The translations under genes and the position numbers were made by a program. This document shows positions 38,375 through 53,535 of a stretch of DNA of 64,000 nt, one piece after another. Position 1 is the stretch's first letter, and each line of letters starts with the position of its first letter. Source of the DNA: Neocallimastix lanati (nom. inval.) (lineage: Eukaryota > Neocallimastigomycota > Neocallimastigomycetes > Neocallimastigales > Neocallimastigaceae); NCBI GenBank assembly GCA_016946835.1, contig JACVTC010000043.1, positions 1,028,501-1,092,500 on the forward strand, read 5' to 3'. Under the pieces are notes generated by a model. The model worked only from the letters and a program-made list of their open reading frames with translations, was not told the DNA's origin and searched no databases.

Positions 38375-38589
38375 CTATAATTTCAAATATAATATTAATG
38401 CGAAAAAAAAATTTTCAAATAAATTAATTAAAAATTAATTTTAAATTAGTTTAGTTTAAAATATATATATAAAAATTAATTTATATTTTTATCTGTTTTA
38501 ATAAATTACTTATTTGAAATAATACCAAGAAAAACCTGTGCATTTTTGTTTCTATTTGTTTATTTATTTAAAAAAAGTTTTTTAGGAAT

Positions 38590-39300
38590 GAATAGAGTTA
38601 AAAGAATTATCATTTTAGTATTGCACTCGATGAATAGATTTGGTTCTAGATTTGGTAAAACTCTATATAAGAGAGCACCGTAGTCTATTATAAAAGAAAA
38701 CCGTTCTTGGTTTGCAACAACTCAGGCAAATAAGGAGCTTACATCACCGAAGACGTAAAATTAAAATTATATAGTATTTTAAAATTTTATTTTGGGCTTA
38801 CTCGCGGCACTAGTTATAATAGTACTGATATTTTTTTCTATAGTTGTCATAGTTGTGAGTCAATAGCACTATTATATTTTTATCAATTAATAATTTTAGA
38901 ATTGATATTATAATTTTATAATTAAAGAAAACAAAGATTAAAACATAAATATATAAGGTTCATACGACTTCCAAGGTGACAGAAGTCTCTGTTTTCACAA
39001 CATTTTAGTGTTCAGATACTTTTGATATAGGGGAAAATAATTTATTTTGTTCTTTTCAGCTAGCAATAAGTTAGATATAATAAAGAATATAATAATACTA
39101 TTTCCTTTTGTCTATAAGACATTAACAATTGATTTTATCTACGTTATCACTAAAAGGCTAAAAGAACTTATCGTATAAAACTTTGATAGATTAAATATTT
39201 AGTTGGTCTAATACTATATAATCTAGTTTATATTTCAGTAATTTTTGATAAATAATTATAAAATAAAAAATATTTAATTATAAATACAAACCTCTCAAAC
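38590..39300. other. unclassified GC-richer stretches
   Basis: Two patches (38620-38850 and 38940-39060) contain more G and C than their surroundings, including CTCTATATAAGAGAGC near 38665, which resembles a TATA region. They could be decayed LTR sequence linked to the chromovirus fossil to the right. No gene is seen. Confidence 0.35.
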
Positions 39301-39399
39301 CTCTGTCTCAAGAGGAAAAAGAGAGAAGAAGAAGAGAAAATCTTTGTTTTTATTGAGAATCCTCTGATCGTAATCTTGACAAATGCCCATTCAATTATA

Positions 39400-39800
39400 A
39401 AAGTAAAATCTCCGTTAGTACTTCCCATGTTACTGATTCTCAGCCTGTTTCCACCAGAACAAGAATTTCGGACAAACCCAATGCCAATCTACCAATTTTC
39501 TATTTCACTCTATCTTATGAAAATGGTTCTATTTTAGGATACATCTAGTCATATATATTTCTGAATTTGAACCATACTTCGAAGATAATTTTGGAAGAAA
39601 ACAAGAATCACCACTACCTATAATTGCTAAAGATGAAGAAGAATACAAAGTTGAAAAAATCTTAGATAAAAGATAACATTATAGAAAAATCAAATATCTC
39701 ATCAAATGGAAAGGATACCAATTATATGAATCATCTTGGGAACCTGAAGCAAATTTAAATTGCCCTGAACTCTTAAAAGAATTTAACAAAAATAAATAAA
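39400..39800 (+). mobile_element. Ty3/Gypsy chromovirus fossil (integrase C-end with chromodomain)
   Basis: Translates to the chromodomain expected at the end of a chromovirus polyprotein: EEYKVEKILDKR, KYLIKWKGYQLYESSWEPE, LKEFNKNK, preceded by SEFEPYFEDNFGRKQ, comparable to the usual pre-chromodomain segment. Only this tail is recognisable; the rest of the element is missing or decayed. It is an old fossil. Confidence 0.8.
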
Positions 39801-39894
39801 ATCAAAATTTGAAAATAAATCTTTACTTTATTAATATTAATTTATCATTATTAATATTATTAAATATTATTTTATATTATTATTAAACAATATT

Positions 39895-40045
39895 AATATT
39901 CATGTATTATTATTATATATTTTATTCATGTAATTTTATTAATATCATGCATTATTATATATTTTATTTATGTAACTTTATTTATATCATGTATTATTAT
40001 TATATATTTTATTCATGTAACTTTACTAATATCATGTAATCTTAT
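39895..40045. repeat. tandem repeat of about 60 bp
   Basis: ATATCATGTATTATTATTAT followed by ATATTTTATTCATGTAACTTTA repeats about 2.5 times. Confidence 0.75.
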
Positions 40046-40114
40046 ATTAAAGTTTGTACTATAATATAGTCAATTATTATCTTTTATTATAGTTTAGTTT
40101 TTTCATAAGTTATG

Positions 40115-40275
40115 CCTAACTGTTAGATTCGTCTGGTATCCGAATTCTTAAAGGCGGATCATGCAACAAAGTCTTCAGTTAGTAAAATTAGAACCATGGC
40201 TCAATGGTTAGTTACCTTAGCTTCATGGATTCGGCTCACTGTTCAATTCATTTTGCAAAAATAATTATTTTTTTT
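40115..40275 (+). other. GC-richer island with tRNA-like promoter boxes
   Basis: TGGCTCAATGGTTAG (about 40198) resembles a tRNA A box, and TGTTCAATTC (about 40243) resembles a B box at tRNA spacing, followed by a run of T at 40268. Acceptor, D and T stems do not pair, so it is not a functional tRNA. It may be a tRNA pseudogene, a SINE, or chance within decayed LTR sequence. Confidence 0.35.
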
Positions 40276-40689
40276 AATTATTAATAATTTCTTTAATATT
40301 CTTTCTGTATAAATTATAGAAAGATTGTAATTCAGCCAAAATGAATAAATTCTTATTTTAAAAATTATTTAGTTCTTTTTCTATAAAAATCATTTTCATC
40401 AATTTAAATCCATTTTCTAGAAACTTTATATTATTAATTACTAACATATTTCTAAATATTTCTGTAATATTATTATTTCATTTTAAAACTGATTTTACGT
40501 TAAAAACATAAGCAGTACTAATGGTAATATTTTTCTTCGTACTTTTATTAATTAACTTAGAAGTAATTTGAAATATTACATTGGTTAATTAATTAAATAT
40601 TATTTTAAATTCATTAATATTAATAAAATTTATTTTAACAAAACATATTTCAAATATCATCACCTTTATCAAATTGTGCTGAACTGTCG

Positions 40690-43610
40690 CGTTTAACCCC
40701 ATTCCTTACAAAATGATATGATCAGAAATCAAATTTAGTCTGATAATACTGTTCAATCTATTATTATAAATAGTCTTGATGAATCAATACAAAACTACTT
40801 AAAAAAAATGTATGACAGCTTTCCAAATGATTAATAAATTAAAAAGTCGTTTTTATCAATTTGGATAAGGGTTATTAAATAAAATATTAACAATTTAGAA
40901 ATAGTTAATAATGATTATATTTGATGTTCAAATGAATCAAAAAATCTTTTCCTGCTACATAAAAATGAAAGCGAAAAAATTAATAAAGACCTATTATATG
41001 AAGAAACCAAAATTTTAAATTCAGCATTAAAATTAAGAAAAGTTGGAATTACAACACCATTATATTTATAAATTTACACTATTTAAGGAATTATTATCTG
41101 AATTATTAACAAAAATGCATGATTTTGACGAAAATATTAAAATCAGCTAGTAGAAATTTAAAGGACAGTAACATTAATACCATAAATAGCAATATTAAAA
41201 GTAATAATTATAAACTTAATAAAAATAACAAATTTAAAAATTATTATTATGATATTTGCAAAATAAAGAGTCATTCAACGGATTATTGTAAATACAATAA
41301 TCTGAATAAATATAAAAATAAAAATTAAAATAATGATAAGATTCAAAATAATAGGAAAATTTCTCTAAATTGCAATAACAATAAAAATCATAAAATACCA
41401 AATTCGAATATAATACAAAATTTTGAATTTTTGTAGGCTACGCAAATGATTTCCTTAGTTAAAGGATCCTAGATTTAGACACAAATTCCGTTGTAACCGC
41501 CAGAGATGTCTTCTTTATAGAGAGGTACTATTATCACCTCCTTCTCCACCAACAAATACATTGATTCCATTATCGATTTTCAGGATTATTTAATTGAGGG
41601 AGAAAATAAATTATTTTCAATTAAAAAGTCTTTCAAATTATCAACAGCATGATAAATACAATAATGATGACATGGACAAAGTTGATAATAATAATAATAA
41701 TAATAATAATACTGATGTTAAAACTCAGCATAATATTTAAACTTTTGTACATTAAAGTATTATATATATTTATAATATTTGATTATGTAATAATTTGTAT
41801 GTATAATACGAAAAGAAAATTTTTTATGAAATTAATATTTTGAGTCTTTTTAAATACTTTATTAAATCATATAAATTAATAAATAATAAATAAATTTTGA
41901 TTGAATAATAATACATATTGTTGTGTACACATCATATCTTATATTGACTCCTTAACAACTGATAATATGGTTAATAATAATAGCAATAAAATTAATGATA
42001 AATATAATAACAAAAGGAAAAGTGTCAATCGACAATAATAATATAAATGATGATGAAAATGACGATTAGGATTCTGATATAGATCCATTTAGTCAGAAAA
42101 AATGAAAAATATAAATAAGAATAAAAATAAGAATAAAAAGTATTAAATATTATATATTGTCACCAAAGACCCAAATAACTTTGATCAAGCTCTTAGAACA
42201 TGAGACATCGAAAAATAGAAAAACTACAATCGATGATGAATTGAACAATATGTAAAATAATAAAGTAATGGAAATAGTAGATAAAATTCAAACTAATGTA
42301 AATATAATAGATGCAAAATAGGTTTTTACCACAAAAGATAATAATATCAAAAAGACATGACTTGTAGCTAGAGGATTTCAACAAATTCCTTGGAGGACTT
42401 CGTGAAAACTTACTCACCTACAGTACAAGCGGATAGTTTAAGATTAATTGCGATCATTGCTGCTAATTCAAATTAGAATTTAAAACAACTGGATATTAAA
42501 GCACTTATTTAAACACAAAACTGGGACATGAAATATACACCAAAATTCCAAAGGCTGACGATAATTACAAAAAGAAAAATAAATTTTGGCTATTGAAAAA
42601 GGTGTTATATGGATTAAAACAAGCTGGTCTTATGTGGTTTAATGAAATATAAAAATTTTTAAATAGAATTGATAATATTCAATATAAAACTGATAAATGC
42701 CTATTTGGAAAATATAATAAAAATAAAAAATTAATAAACTTATTAACTTTATATGTTGATGATATTTTAATTACAGATTACAACAATGAAGTCAACAAAA
42801 CTATTGAAAACACAAATATAAATATAAAATTTAAAAGAAATCGACCCCAAAAAAATTATTTGTATTAACATCTATAAAACTAAAAATGACTATAAAATAG
42901 AACAAATAGAATATAATAATAAAATTATTGATATATATAATATGAATAAAACCAATACTATAAAAACTCCTTCTTGGAAGATTGCTGAAAAGTAAAGATA
43001 CGAATCTCCAACCGCAAATGTACATGAATTTAAATCTCTATTGGAAGCATTGTAGCTGTAAAATCAAGATGTAATATATCGCTTTCTGTTAACCAAGCTT
43101 CCATATATTATGAAGAACTTACAGAAATGGACTATAAATCTTTAATGAACATTTTGCAATATTTAAATGTACAAAAAATAAATCAATTCATTACAACAGG
43201 ATTAATGAATTTATTGGCATTTACAAAAAGACTATTATCTTATCAATTGCAGAAGCAGAATTTGTGAGTCGAACTGAATGTGTTAAACAAGATTTGTGGT
43301 TTAAAAATTTATTCAAAGAAATATTTAATAAAAATATAGAAATTAAAATAATGATTAACAATAAAGTATGTATTACTATTGCATAGGATACATGCTCAAA
43401 AGGTAAATGTTAACATATTAATACTAGATACAAATTTAATCAAGAGAAAATGTTAGAAAATAAAATTCAATAAGAATATATTAATACAGAAAAAATACTA
43501 ACTAATCCTTTAACTAAAGAGTACTCCTGGAATTAACATGAAAAAAAATTTACCGATTAAATAAAATGTGGATTAAAATAGAATTATAAAGCTAAGAATG
43601 TATAACAAGG
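40690..43610 (+). mobile_element. old Copia element, heavily decayed, with a nested solo LTR
   Basis: Degenerate Copia on the plus strand, related to the full element. Gag pieces occur near 40750-41110, a zinc-knuckle relic (CKIKSHSTDYC) near 41260, RT pieces (KALYGLKQAG-like; YVDDILIT) at 42550-42790, and RNase H pieces near 43240-43500. The coding region carries many breaks and is clearly much older than the element at 13285-18529. A younger solo LTR is inserted at 41716-41957. Its own LTRs could not be identified. Confidence 0.8.
41716..41957 (+). repeat. solo LTR nested in the old Copia element
   Basis: 242 bp, TGTTAAAACTC...GACTCCTTAACA, the same family as the young Copia LTRs. It is flanked by perfect 5-bp duplications ACTGA (41711-41715 and 41958-41962), which proves insertion followed by LTR-LTR recombination. 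Confidence 0.93.
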
Positions 43611-43751
43611 AGGAACATACTTATAACTACATAAAAAGAAATAATAATATTTATATTTAAATTGAAGTCTTTTATTAATAAAAATATAATAAAATAAATA
43701 ATTAACTAACATTATGTGTTTATATTGTTGAGTGTATTCTAACTTCTTAAC

Positions 43752-43955
<204 letters not shown>

Positions 43956-44147
43956 TTAAAATACTAAAAATATTAATAAAATTTAAAAATATTAAAAAAA
44001 ATTAAAAGAAATTGATTTCGAAATTTCAGTTTAGAAAAAAATTTTTTTAATTCAAAAATATTAATTATTATAATTAAATAAATCATTTCTTTTTTTTTTA
44101 GAATAAAAAACAGTAATAATAATAAGTTTAATTGAAAATTAGCAAAC

Positions 44148-45260
44148 ATGGCTTCAACTCAAGTATTAAGAAAAAGTGCTAGGATTATAAATAGACAAAA
44201 AGAATTGATGAAATTATAAATGAAAATAGCAAAAGAGAAAAATTAAATAAAACTATATCAACCTCAAAAAAGAGAAAGGTATTAGCTTAAATAAATAATG
44301 TTCAAATAAAAAAAAAATTTGAAAAATCTTTAATTAATATCTTTCGTCTATCAAAAAGTAAATTTCTTTCATATATTATTTTTTGGAAATAATTTAATAT
44401 TTTTAATAAATTGAATTTTAATAATAAATAAAATAATTTTGATGTCTTTCGTTCTAAATAAAAAAAGATAATTCTAAATTATCAGAAATTAAAAAACAAA
44501 AATTAACCAAAATAAATAATAAAAAGGTAAAAATAAAAAGTTGTATGTATATTGATATTACTAAAAATTAACTAAAAAAATAGATATCACATATAATATA
44601 CACGTAACAAATATAAATTGTATGTCACTTAAAATCCAAAAATGATTTTTAAAAAATTATTAGAAGATTTCTATCCAAGAAAACAAGCAACAAAAGAATC
44701 AGAAACTATAAACATTTTAAAAAATTTAATTTTAAATTGTATTTACAATCAATCTGTTATTTTTTAACTTTTCTTATATGAATATACCCATACCTTAACA
44801 TAACCAATAAATCAATAATAAAAAGTTTCAAATTCTATTAATGATGATTTAAATAATAATAAAATATAAAGTATATTTAAAGAATTAAAATTTACAAAAA
44901 TGTATATATCTTTTTTTAATTTTTTTTTTCTTAATTTACTTTTTTTTTATTTTATTATTTTAAAATTCAAAAATATAAATTTTTATTAAATTTTTGAAAA
45001 TTAGAAAAAAAGATTTTTTAAAAAAAATAATAAAAATTACTAATTAATACATAACGATAGTATAAAATAATTCAAGAATGTTAAACATTTAATTCATTCT
45101 TTTTATCTATATATTAATAATAATTAATAAATTATTATATTCTTTATATAAATATATATTTATATATATTAGATAGATGAAAAAGAGCTAATAATGAACA
45201 TATAAAAAAAAATTTTAAAAATAAATTTAGTATAAAATTATTAAAAATTATATAAAAATA
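44148..45260 (+). pseudogene. possible decayed multi-exon gene of unknown family
   Basis: Starts ATGGCTTCAACTC (MASTQVLRKSARIINRQKE); after one frame change it continues IDEIINENSKREKLNKTIS. Further protein-like pieces separated by intron-like DNA are SKLSEIKKQKLTKINNKK (about 44470-44525), LLEDFYPRKQATKESETIN (about 44655-44715) and IDEKELI (about 45175-45200). The pieces look like exons of a basic, charged protein. Frame breaks suggest decay, though wrong splice choice by me is possible. I do not recognise the family. Confidence 0.35.
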
Positions 45261-45448
45261 TTATCGAATTTTCGAATTTTTATAGAATTAAAATGAAAAA
45301 ATTGTATTTTAAAAATTGTGAATCTTTTTTCTTTTTTTTTTTTTTTTTTTAATATATTTTGTTTTTTGTTTTTTGTTTTATGTTTTATTTTTTTCGTTTT
45401 TATGTTTTTGATTTTCTTTTAATAAAAATATATATATTTAATGTTCGT

Positions 45449-47653
45449 TTATTCAGTGAGATCAAATACAGATTGTAAATGTGGATGTAATCTAGCATGA
45501 TCTTTATCATATGGAGTAATTCTATACATGTTTACGAAAGATTGTAATTGATTTGGAATCTCATTCAACACAGCTTGAGACAATTCAGCAGGAGAGTCAT
45601 CACGATATTTACTATTAATTTTATATAATATTTAAGAATAATTTTGTTATTTTAAATATATTTATAATAAAAATACATATATGTAAATTATATAAATTAT
45701 ATTTATTTAATATATATATATATTTCGTCTTTTTATATTTATTAATTGTACTTACTTTAATTGAATGAAGTTAACGATGTCACGAACAGCTTCTTTTCCA
45801 GAGGAAGATACAAGTTTTTTATTATCGGAATCAAGTACATTCATATCTGTGAAATCCTTTTTACCTACACCAACAATAATAATTGACATAGCCTTGTTAC
45901 TATTTTCAACGATTGTATCAAGTGTTTCTCTGAAATTAGTTACATCACCATCAGTAATAATTAATAAAATATTATAGAATTTCAAATGATTTTCTTCACC
46001 ACCAACACCAAGAATACTTCCATCAATAGCATCCTTACAATTTTCACCGACATGATTAATAATTTCTGCAAAAGTAGTTGGTCCAGAAAATTGAACTCTT
46101 TTAACAGCATACTCATATACTTCTAAAACTGAATCGATACCATCAATTTCTGGATTAATTTCATCCTCATTGATTGGCCAGCATTGCTCAACCTTTCCAT
46201 CAACTTTACAACCAAATGCAAATACCGGAATTAATCTATCAGAATCATAAGATTCTAATACAGAACCAATAACTTTAATGGTTTTTTGGTAATCATTCAT
46301 TTTACCATCATCATATAATCTGTGAAGACATTTTTCAATTCTATTTTTAGCGAAACCTCCGTTAGAAGCACTCATATCAATGCCAATAGTTAATTTAATT
46401 TCTATTTAAAAATAAATAATAATAATAATAATCTTTAATATTAAATGTTTTTTCAACACTTTTATATAATCATTAATACATAATATTTATAAAATTCCTT
46501 TTTTTTTAAAAAAAAAAAAAATAAATTTTTTTAATATCAATTTTATATATATTAATTTTTTACCAGTTCCTGTTGAAATAAAATCGTAGAATGATGGTGG
46601 TAAAAGTTCTTCTTCAGTAGGTACATCAAGTGAACATTCTTGGAATGTTAATATACCAGAATTGACATAATTCTTTTCCTTTTTCTGTTTCTTTTCATAT
46701 ATTAATTCAAATTCCTTTGTACTACTATCCATAATAGTATTTAGAGATGCTTCAAATTGACCAATAAACTTTTCTTCACCATTCTTATTCCAATCTTTTA
46801 CCTGCCATAATAATGGCATATCACGATCACAATTACATAATACGGCCGCATTCAATGAGAATCTCTTGAATGTTGGATTCAAATTTTTTTTCACTACTTC
46901 ACTCTTATAAACTTCCAACATAGAACCATCCATTTGTTTCTTAGAAATAACAAGATATGGATCACTACTTCCAGCTAATTTATCCTATATATTATTAAAA
47001 ATGTAAATATATATATATATATATTAATACATATTATATATATATATATTTAATTATTCACAATAGTATTCATTTTTTAATAATAAAATATCTATTATAA
47101 TAATTACCTTTTTATCTAAATTCTTACAAGAAATAGAAAAGTTATATGTGTTTTTAGTATCTACTAATTCTTCTACACAAATAGAGAATTTACCATATTT
47201 TCCTTCATGTTTTGGCTTCTTTTTTGATAGTTTAACATCAATACCCTCTGGTGGTGGAGCTTTAGAAACTAATACTTCATATGGAGCGTATTTACCTGCC
47301 GAAATGATTTGACCTAAAGGTGCTACACAACATCCCATATATTTTTGACTTTTAATATCATTTTCCTCTTTTTCTTTAACAATATTAACTAACACAAATG
47401 CCAATTTTTGAGCTTTTTCAAAATAATAATCAAAAGTAAATATTTTATTGAATTTTGGATCACATTCTTCCTTTAATGTTTCAGTATGTCCTACGCATAC
47501 CCATTGAGAAGGTTCATATTCCTTAGTTGTAGTTTGTATATATACAAAAATGCAAGGATTTGGTTTACTTTTAATTAAACCAGTACCTTTTTTCTTAAGT
47601 CCCTTGCAGTTTAAAGTTAATTGAATAACTGAATTTGGAGTAACTGAGCTCAT
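45449..47653 (-). CDS. copine (two C2 domains and a vWA/copine domain)
   Basis: Calcium-dependent phospholipid-binding protein of the copine family, expected to move to membranes and recruit partners. Four exons read on the minus strand: 47653-47108, 46984-46564, 46401-45756, 45611-45449 (591 aa). C2A covers about residues 8-165 and C2B about 175-310, with AGSSDPYLVIS and NPTFKRF typical of copine C2 domains. The vWA-like domain covers about 325-575, with the metal site DMSAS and the motifs VFAFGCKV, GPTTFAEII, LLIITDGDV and IIIVGVGKKDF. C2A has KPNPC where a calcium-binding C2 usually has SDP, so only C2B may bind calcium. Splice donors are GTAATT, GTAAAA and GTAAGT. Its start is set by the first Met before TPNSVIQLTLNCKGL. 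Confidence 0.93.
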
Positions 47654-49063
47654 CTTTATTAATATTATTTTATTATTTAATATTTATTATTAAATTATCT
47701 ATATATAATTAATTTTTTAATTTTTATTTAAAATTCAATATTGATCAATCTTTATATATATATATAAAAATTTTAATGTAAAAATTACTGATGATATAAA
47801 ATAAATTGATGATAAAAATAAAAATAAAAATAAAAATTAAAAAAAAAAGTAGTTTAAATATAAAAAAATTTTAATAAAAATATTGTTTTGTAATAATATT
47901 GTTTCATTAATACCTTAGATTTTTAATAAGATCAAATAATTAAATAAATTATTTTACTCGAGTATATTTGAATTTATAATTATTTAATAAATTATAATTA
48001 TTTATTACTTGTAATTATAATTTATTAATCATTATGAATGATAATTAATAATTATTAAATAAATGATTCAATTAAATAATAAAAAAATTTTTTTCTTTTT
48101 TCTAAAATAAACCTTGTTATTATATAAAAACTTCCCTTATTTCAAAAATATATTATAAAATAAGATTTAAAAGAAAATTATAATATTAAAAATTAGTAAT
48201 ATAAAAAAAAATAAGTAAATATTTAAACAAATTATAATAATTTGTATTTAGTTAATAGAATATTTACAATATTAATGGCATTAATTATAATTTATTATAT
48301 ATAATTAAATCTTGGAAAAAAATAAGTATAAATAAATTAGGTGATTCGATATAATTAAAAAATATTAATTATTAAATTATATAATAATCTGTATTAATAA
48401 TATATTTTAATAATACAACGAACTACTTTAATTATATATAAATTATTATTAATTACAATTTAAAATTTTTTTTTTATAATTAATGGCGTATCTTAATTTT
48501 TTTTATTACTTAATTTTATATTTCTTTTTTTTAAAAAAAATATATATATATATATCATTAAAAATAAGATGTACAAATTTATAGTTGAAAACTTAAATTT
48601 TATTTGGTATAATTATCATAAAGGATTATTTATTTTAAAAAGAAATTGTACTAAAAATTAATATAAAAACATTAAAAATTTTTAAAATTAATAGTTTTTT
48701 ATTATAAATAGAAATGAATAAAGAGTGCAATAAATTGTTAAAATTCCTCAATATTTTTAATTAATTATTTTTTAATCTCTGTTATATTAAAAAATTATTT
48801 TTCTAATAAATACTAAATGAATTTTCAATTTTATTTATATCTATATAATAATCAAAAAATTATTTTATAAATATGTACTTTATATGATTTTTAATAAAAT
48901 TTTTTATTTTTCCTTATAATATTTAAAAATCACTTCTCAAATACATTATAAATAAATTTAAAATTGTATTTTTAACCATTATTTTCTTATTTAAAAAATA
49001 TAAATTATTATTTTAAAAATTATATTGCAGTATTAAATGATACTTTTTATAAAATAAAATATA

Positions 49064-49113
<50 letters not shown>

Positions 49114-49267
49114 GATTAAATGTATTAATTTATTTGGAAGGTTTTCTGTCATTTTTCTACATTCTTTTTTCTTTATATATACATATATATATGTGAATAT
49201 TCACATTAAACAATTCTTATAATAAAATGGCACACAATACATTTTAAATTATCTAGTTATTTACATC

Positions 49268-49299
<32 letters not shown>

Positions 49300-49382
49300 T
49301 CTTTTTATCTATTATAATAGAATAATAATAAAAAATTTTCATTTTATTTGTAATTTTAAAATTTAAATTATATTATTAAAAT

Positions 49383-49597
49383 GTGGTGCATTTCGCCAAG
49401 TTGCATTTCGCCAAGTTGAAAATTATTAAATAAATAAATAAATAAATAAATAAAATTAAATATTATTAATATTGAATAAAAACAATTCTAAAGAAAATTA
49501 TTTTGAATTAATATTTATTTATTCATTTATTTATATCAATACTCCACTTGTCGAAATGCAACCTGGCGAAATGCAATTTGAGGAAATGCAACTCTCA
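49383..49597. repeat. foldback repeat of TTGCATTTCGCCAAG units, copy 2
   Basis: Reverse complement of the element at 7406-7694. Left end GGTGCATTTCGCCAAGTTGC; right end AATGCAACTCTC. The AAAT/TTTA centre is closely similar to copy 1, but it lacks about 50 bp of extra units present in that copy's long arm. Confidence 0.8.
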
Positions 49598-50416
49598 CTA
49601 TTTTTATTATTTATCTATTCTTTACTTTTAATAGTTATATGACACAATACAAAATAATAATAATAATAATAATAAAAGTTAAAATCAAATTTATATATTT
49701 ATATATTTTAGATATTTTAGATATTTTTAATAATTTTTTTAAAAAAAAAAAAAAAATTCATAGAATCAGTTTTCGTTTTTATAAATTAAAATAAAAATAA
49801 AAAAGTAAATAATATATGCGTCATGTAAATGAAGTTATTTTTTTTTAATTCATTTATTTTAAATTTATTTTCATGACCTTCAAATATTAGCAAATTAACA
49901 ATATGAATAAACATATAAAAAGGTTTACTTTTATATGATTTATTATCTTATAATAATAATCAATAAAAAGTAATTTAGTAATTTTCATGATCAATTTAAT
50001 AATTAATAATTTATTTTAAATAAATATATTTAATTACAGTATTATATTAAATATATATATATATATACATAGCTGGAATAATTCTATATTAAAAATTATG
50101 TATATTATTAATAAATGAAAATAATAAAATATAATAAAATTTAAAAAAGTATTATAATAAATTATTCAAACCAAAAAATGTATTTATTATTAATTATAAT
50201 ATTTTTATTATAATATTTCTTAATAATTACTTTTAGTACATAATATTATTAAAAAATAATATTTTCAATAATATTATTTCTTTTTTAGGAGATATATAAA
50301 AAAATATTGATTACTTTATTATGCAAGTCATTTTTTTTTCTTTATTAAAAGGAAAAAAATAAAATGACAAAATTTTTAATTAATTCAAATTATAATTAAT
50401 AATTTTTATATATTAC

Positions 50417-50457
<41 letters not shown>

Positions 50458-50848
50458 TTAAATTAAAAATAAAACTTTAATTATGTATTTTAAATATTTC
50501 TTCTTTTATTCAGTTTTAATCAAACAAATATTTATATATATTTTTAATTTCTATAAAATATTATAATTTTAAATTTTAAGAAATATATAAAAGTAGCAAA
50601 AACCTTTTTTTTTTATTCTTTCTAGGAAATTCAACTTTTTCATTTTAATAATATATATTAATAAAACTTTTTATCTATACAGGGATAATACTTCACTGTG
50701 TTTTAATTGATAAAACCTATATCAATATATATAATTAATAGTTTCATAAAAATATAATAATGAGGTAAAATAAAAAAAATAAAATAAAAAAAAATAAAAT
50801 AAAATAAAATAAAATAAATAGTAGAATATGAATATAGAGTGCAGATTG

Positions 50849-51138
50849 AATAAAATAAAATAAAATAAAATAAAATATATAGTTGAAATATGAATATAAA
50901 GTACAGATTGAATAAAATAAAATAAAATAAAATAAAATAAAATAAAATAAAATAAAATAAAATAAAATAAAATAAAATAAAATAAAATAAAATAAAATAA
51001 AATAAAATAAAATAAAATAAAATAAAATAAAATAAAATAAAATAAAATAAAATAAAATAAAATAAAATAAAATAAAATAAAATAAAATAAAATAAAATAA
51101 AATAAAATAAAATAAAATAAAATAAAATAAAATAAAAT
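50849..51138. repeat. (AAAAT)n array with an embedded duplicated motif
   Basis: Pentanucleotide AAAAT repeated over 50 times. A 30-bp unique motif (GAATATGAATATAGAGTGCA and its variant) occurs at 50820-50848 and again at 50880-50910, separating parts of the array. Confidence 0.95.
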
Positions 51139-51766
51139 TAATAGTGTAAAAATATATCTATTATATAAATAAAAATTTTTAAAAAACCACGAAAATTATC
51201 TAACCCTTAAATATATATTTAAACAAAATAAACCTCTTCAACAATTATAAAAAATAAAAAAAAAAAAGTGATAATACTTTTTATTTGTTCTTTTAATTAA
51301 AACAAATAAAACTCAAAAATATCTAAAAACAAATAAATTCCAAAGCTTTTATAATAAAAGATAGCCATTTGTTTATTAATTGTTAATTTCTAAATTAACA
51401 TTGTAATACAGTATTGACAAAAAAAAAATATTTTTTTAAAATAATGTTTTTAAAAAATATTGATACATAAATATTAATTATATTAATTTAAGAACAATTA
51501 CTATTCCATTTTTTATAATTATTTTTATTTTTAATATTAAAATAAGAATAATTTTTTTCATACTAAGAAAAAAAAAATTGAATATATAAATAAACTCTAA
51601 AAATTTAATAATATTTTATTAATATAATTAATAAAATACTATTTAAAAATAAAAGCTATATTAATTTAATATATATAAATTAAATCAGATAAAATAACAC
51701 AATATTCAGAATAAAAGAAAATAAAAGGTAAAAAGAAAATAAATAAAAATAAAAATAAACATAAAA

Positions 51767-53450
<1,684 letters not shown>

Positions 53451-53484
53451 TATTAAATATATTTTTATAGTGATGAAAAGGAAT

Positions 53485-53535
<51 letters not shown>

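Larger units (their letters stand above)
47654..51766. other. gene-free intergenic region
   Basis: Between divergent copine and eS19 genes, 4.1 kb with no coding signal. It contains the second foldback element (49383-49597), a TTTA run (49270-49300), an A-run (50420-50452) and the large AAAAT array (50849-51138). Promoters of both genes must lie at its ends. Confidence 0.6.

Noticed and set aside
40195-40262. A functional tRNA gene
   Set aside because: A- and B-box-like words are present but the acceptor, D and T stems do not pair.
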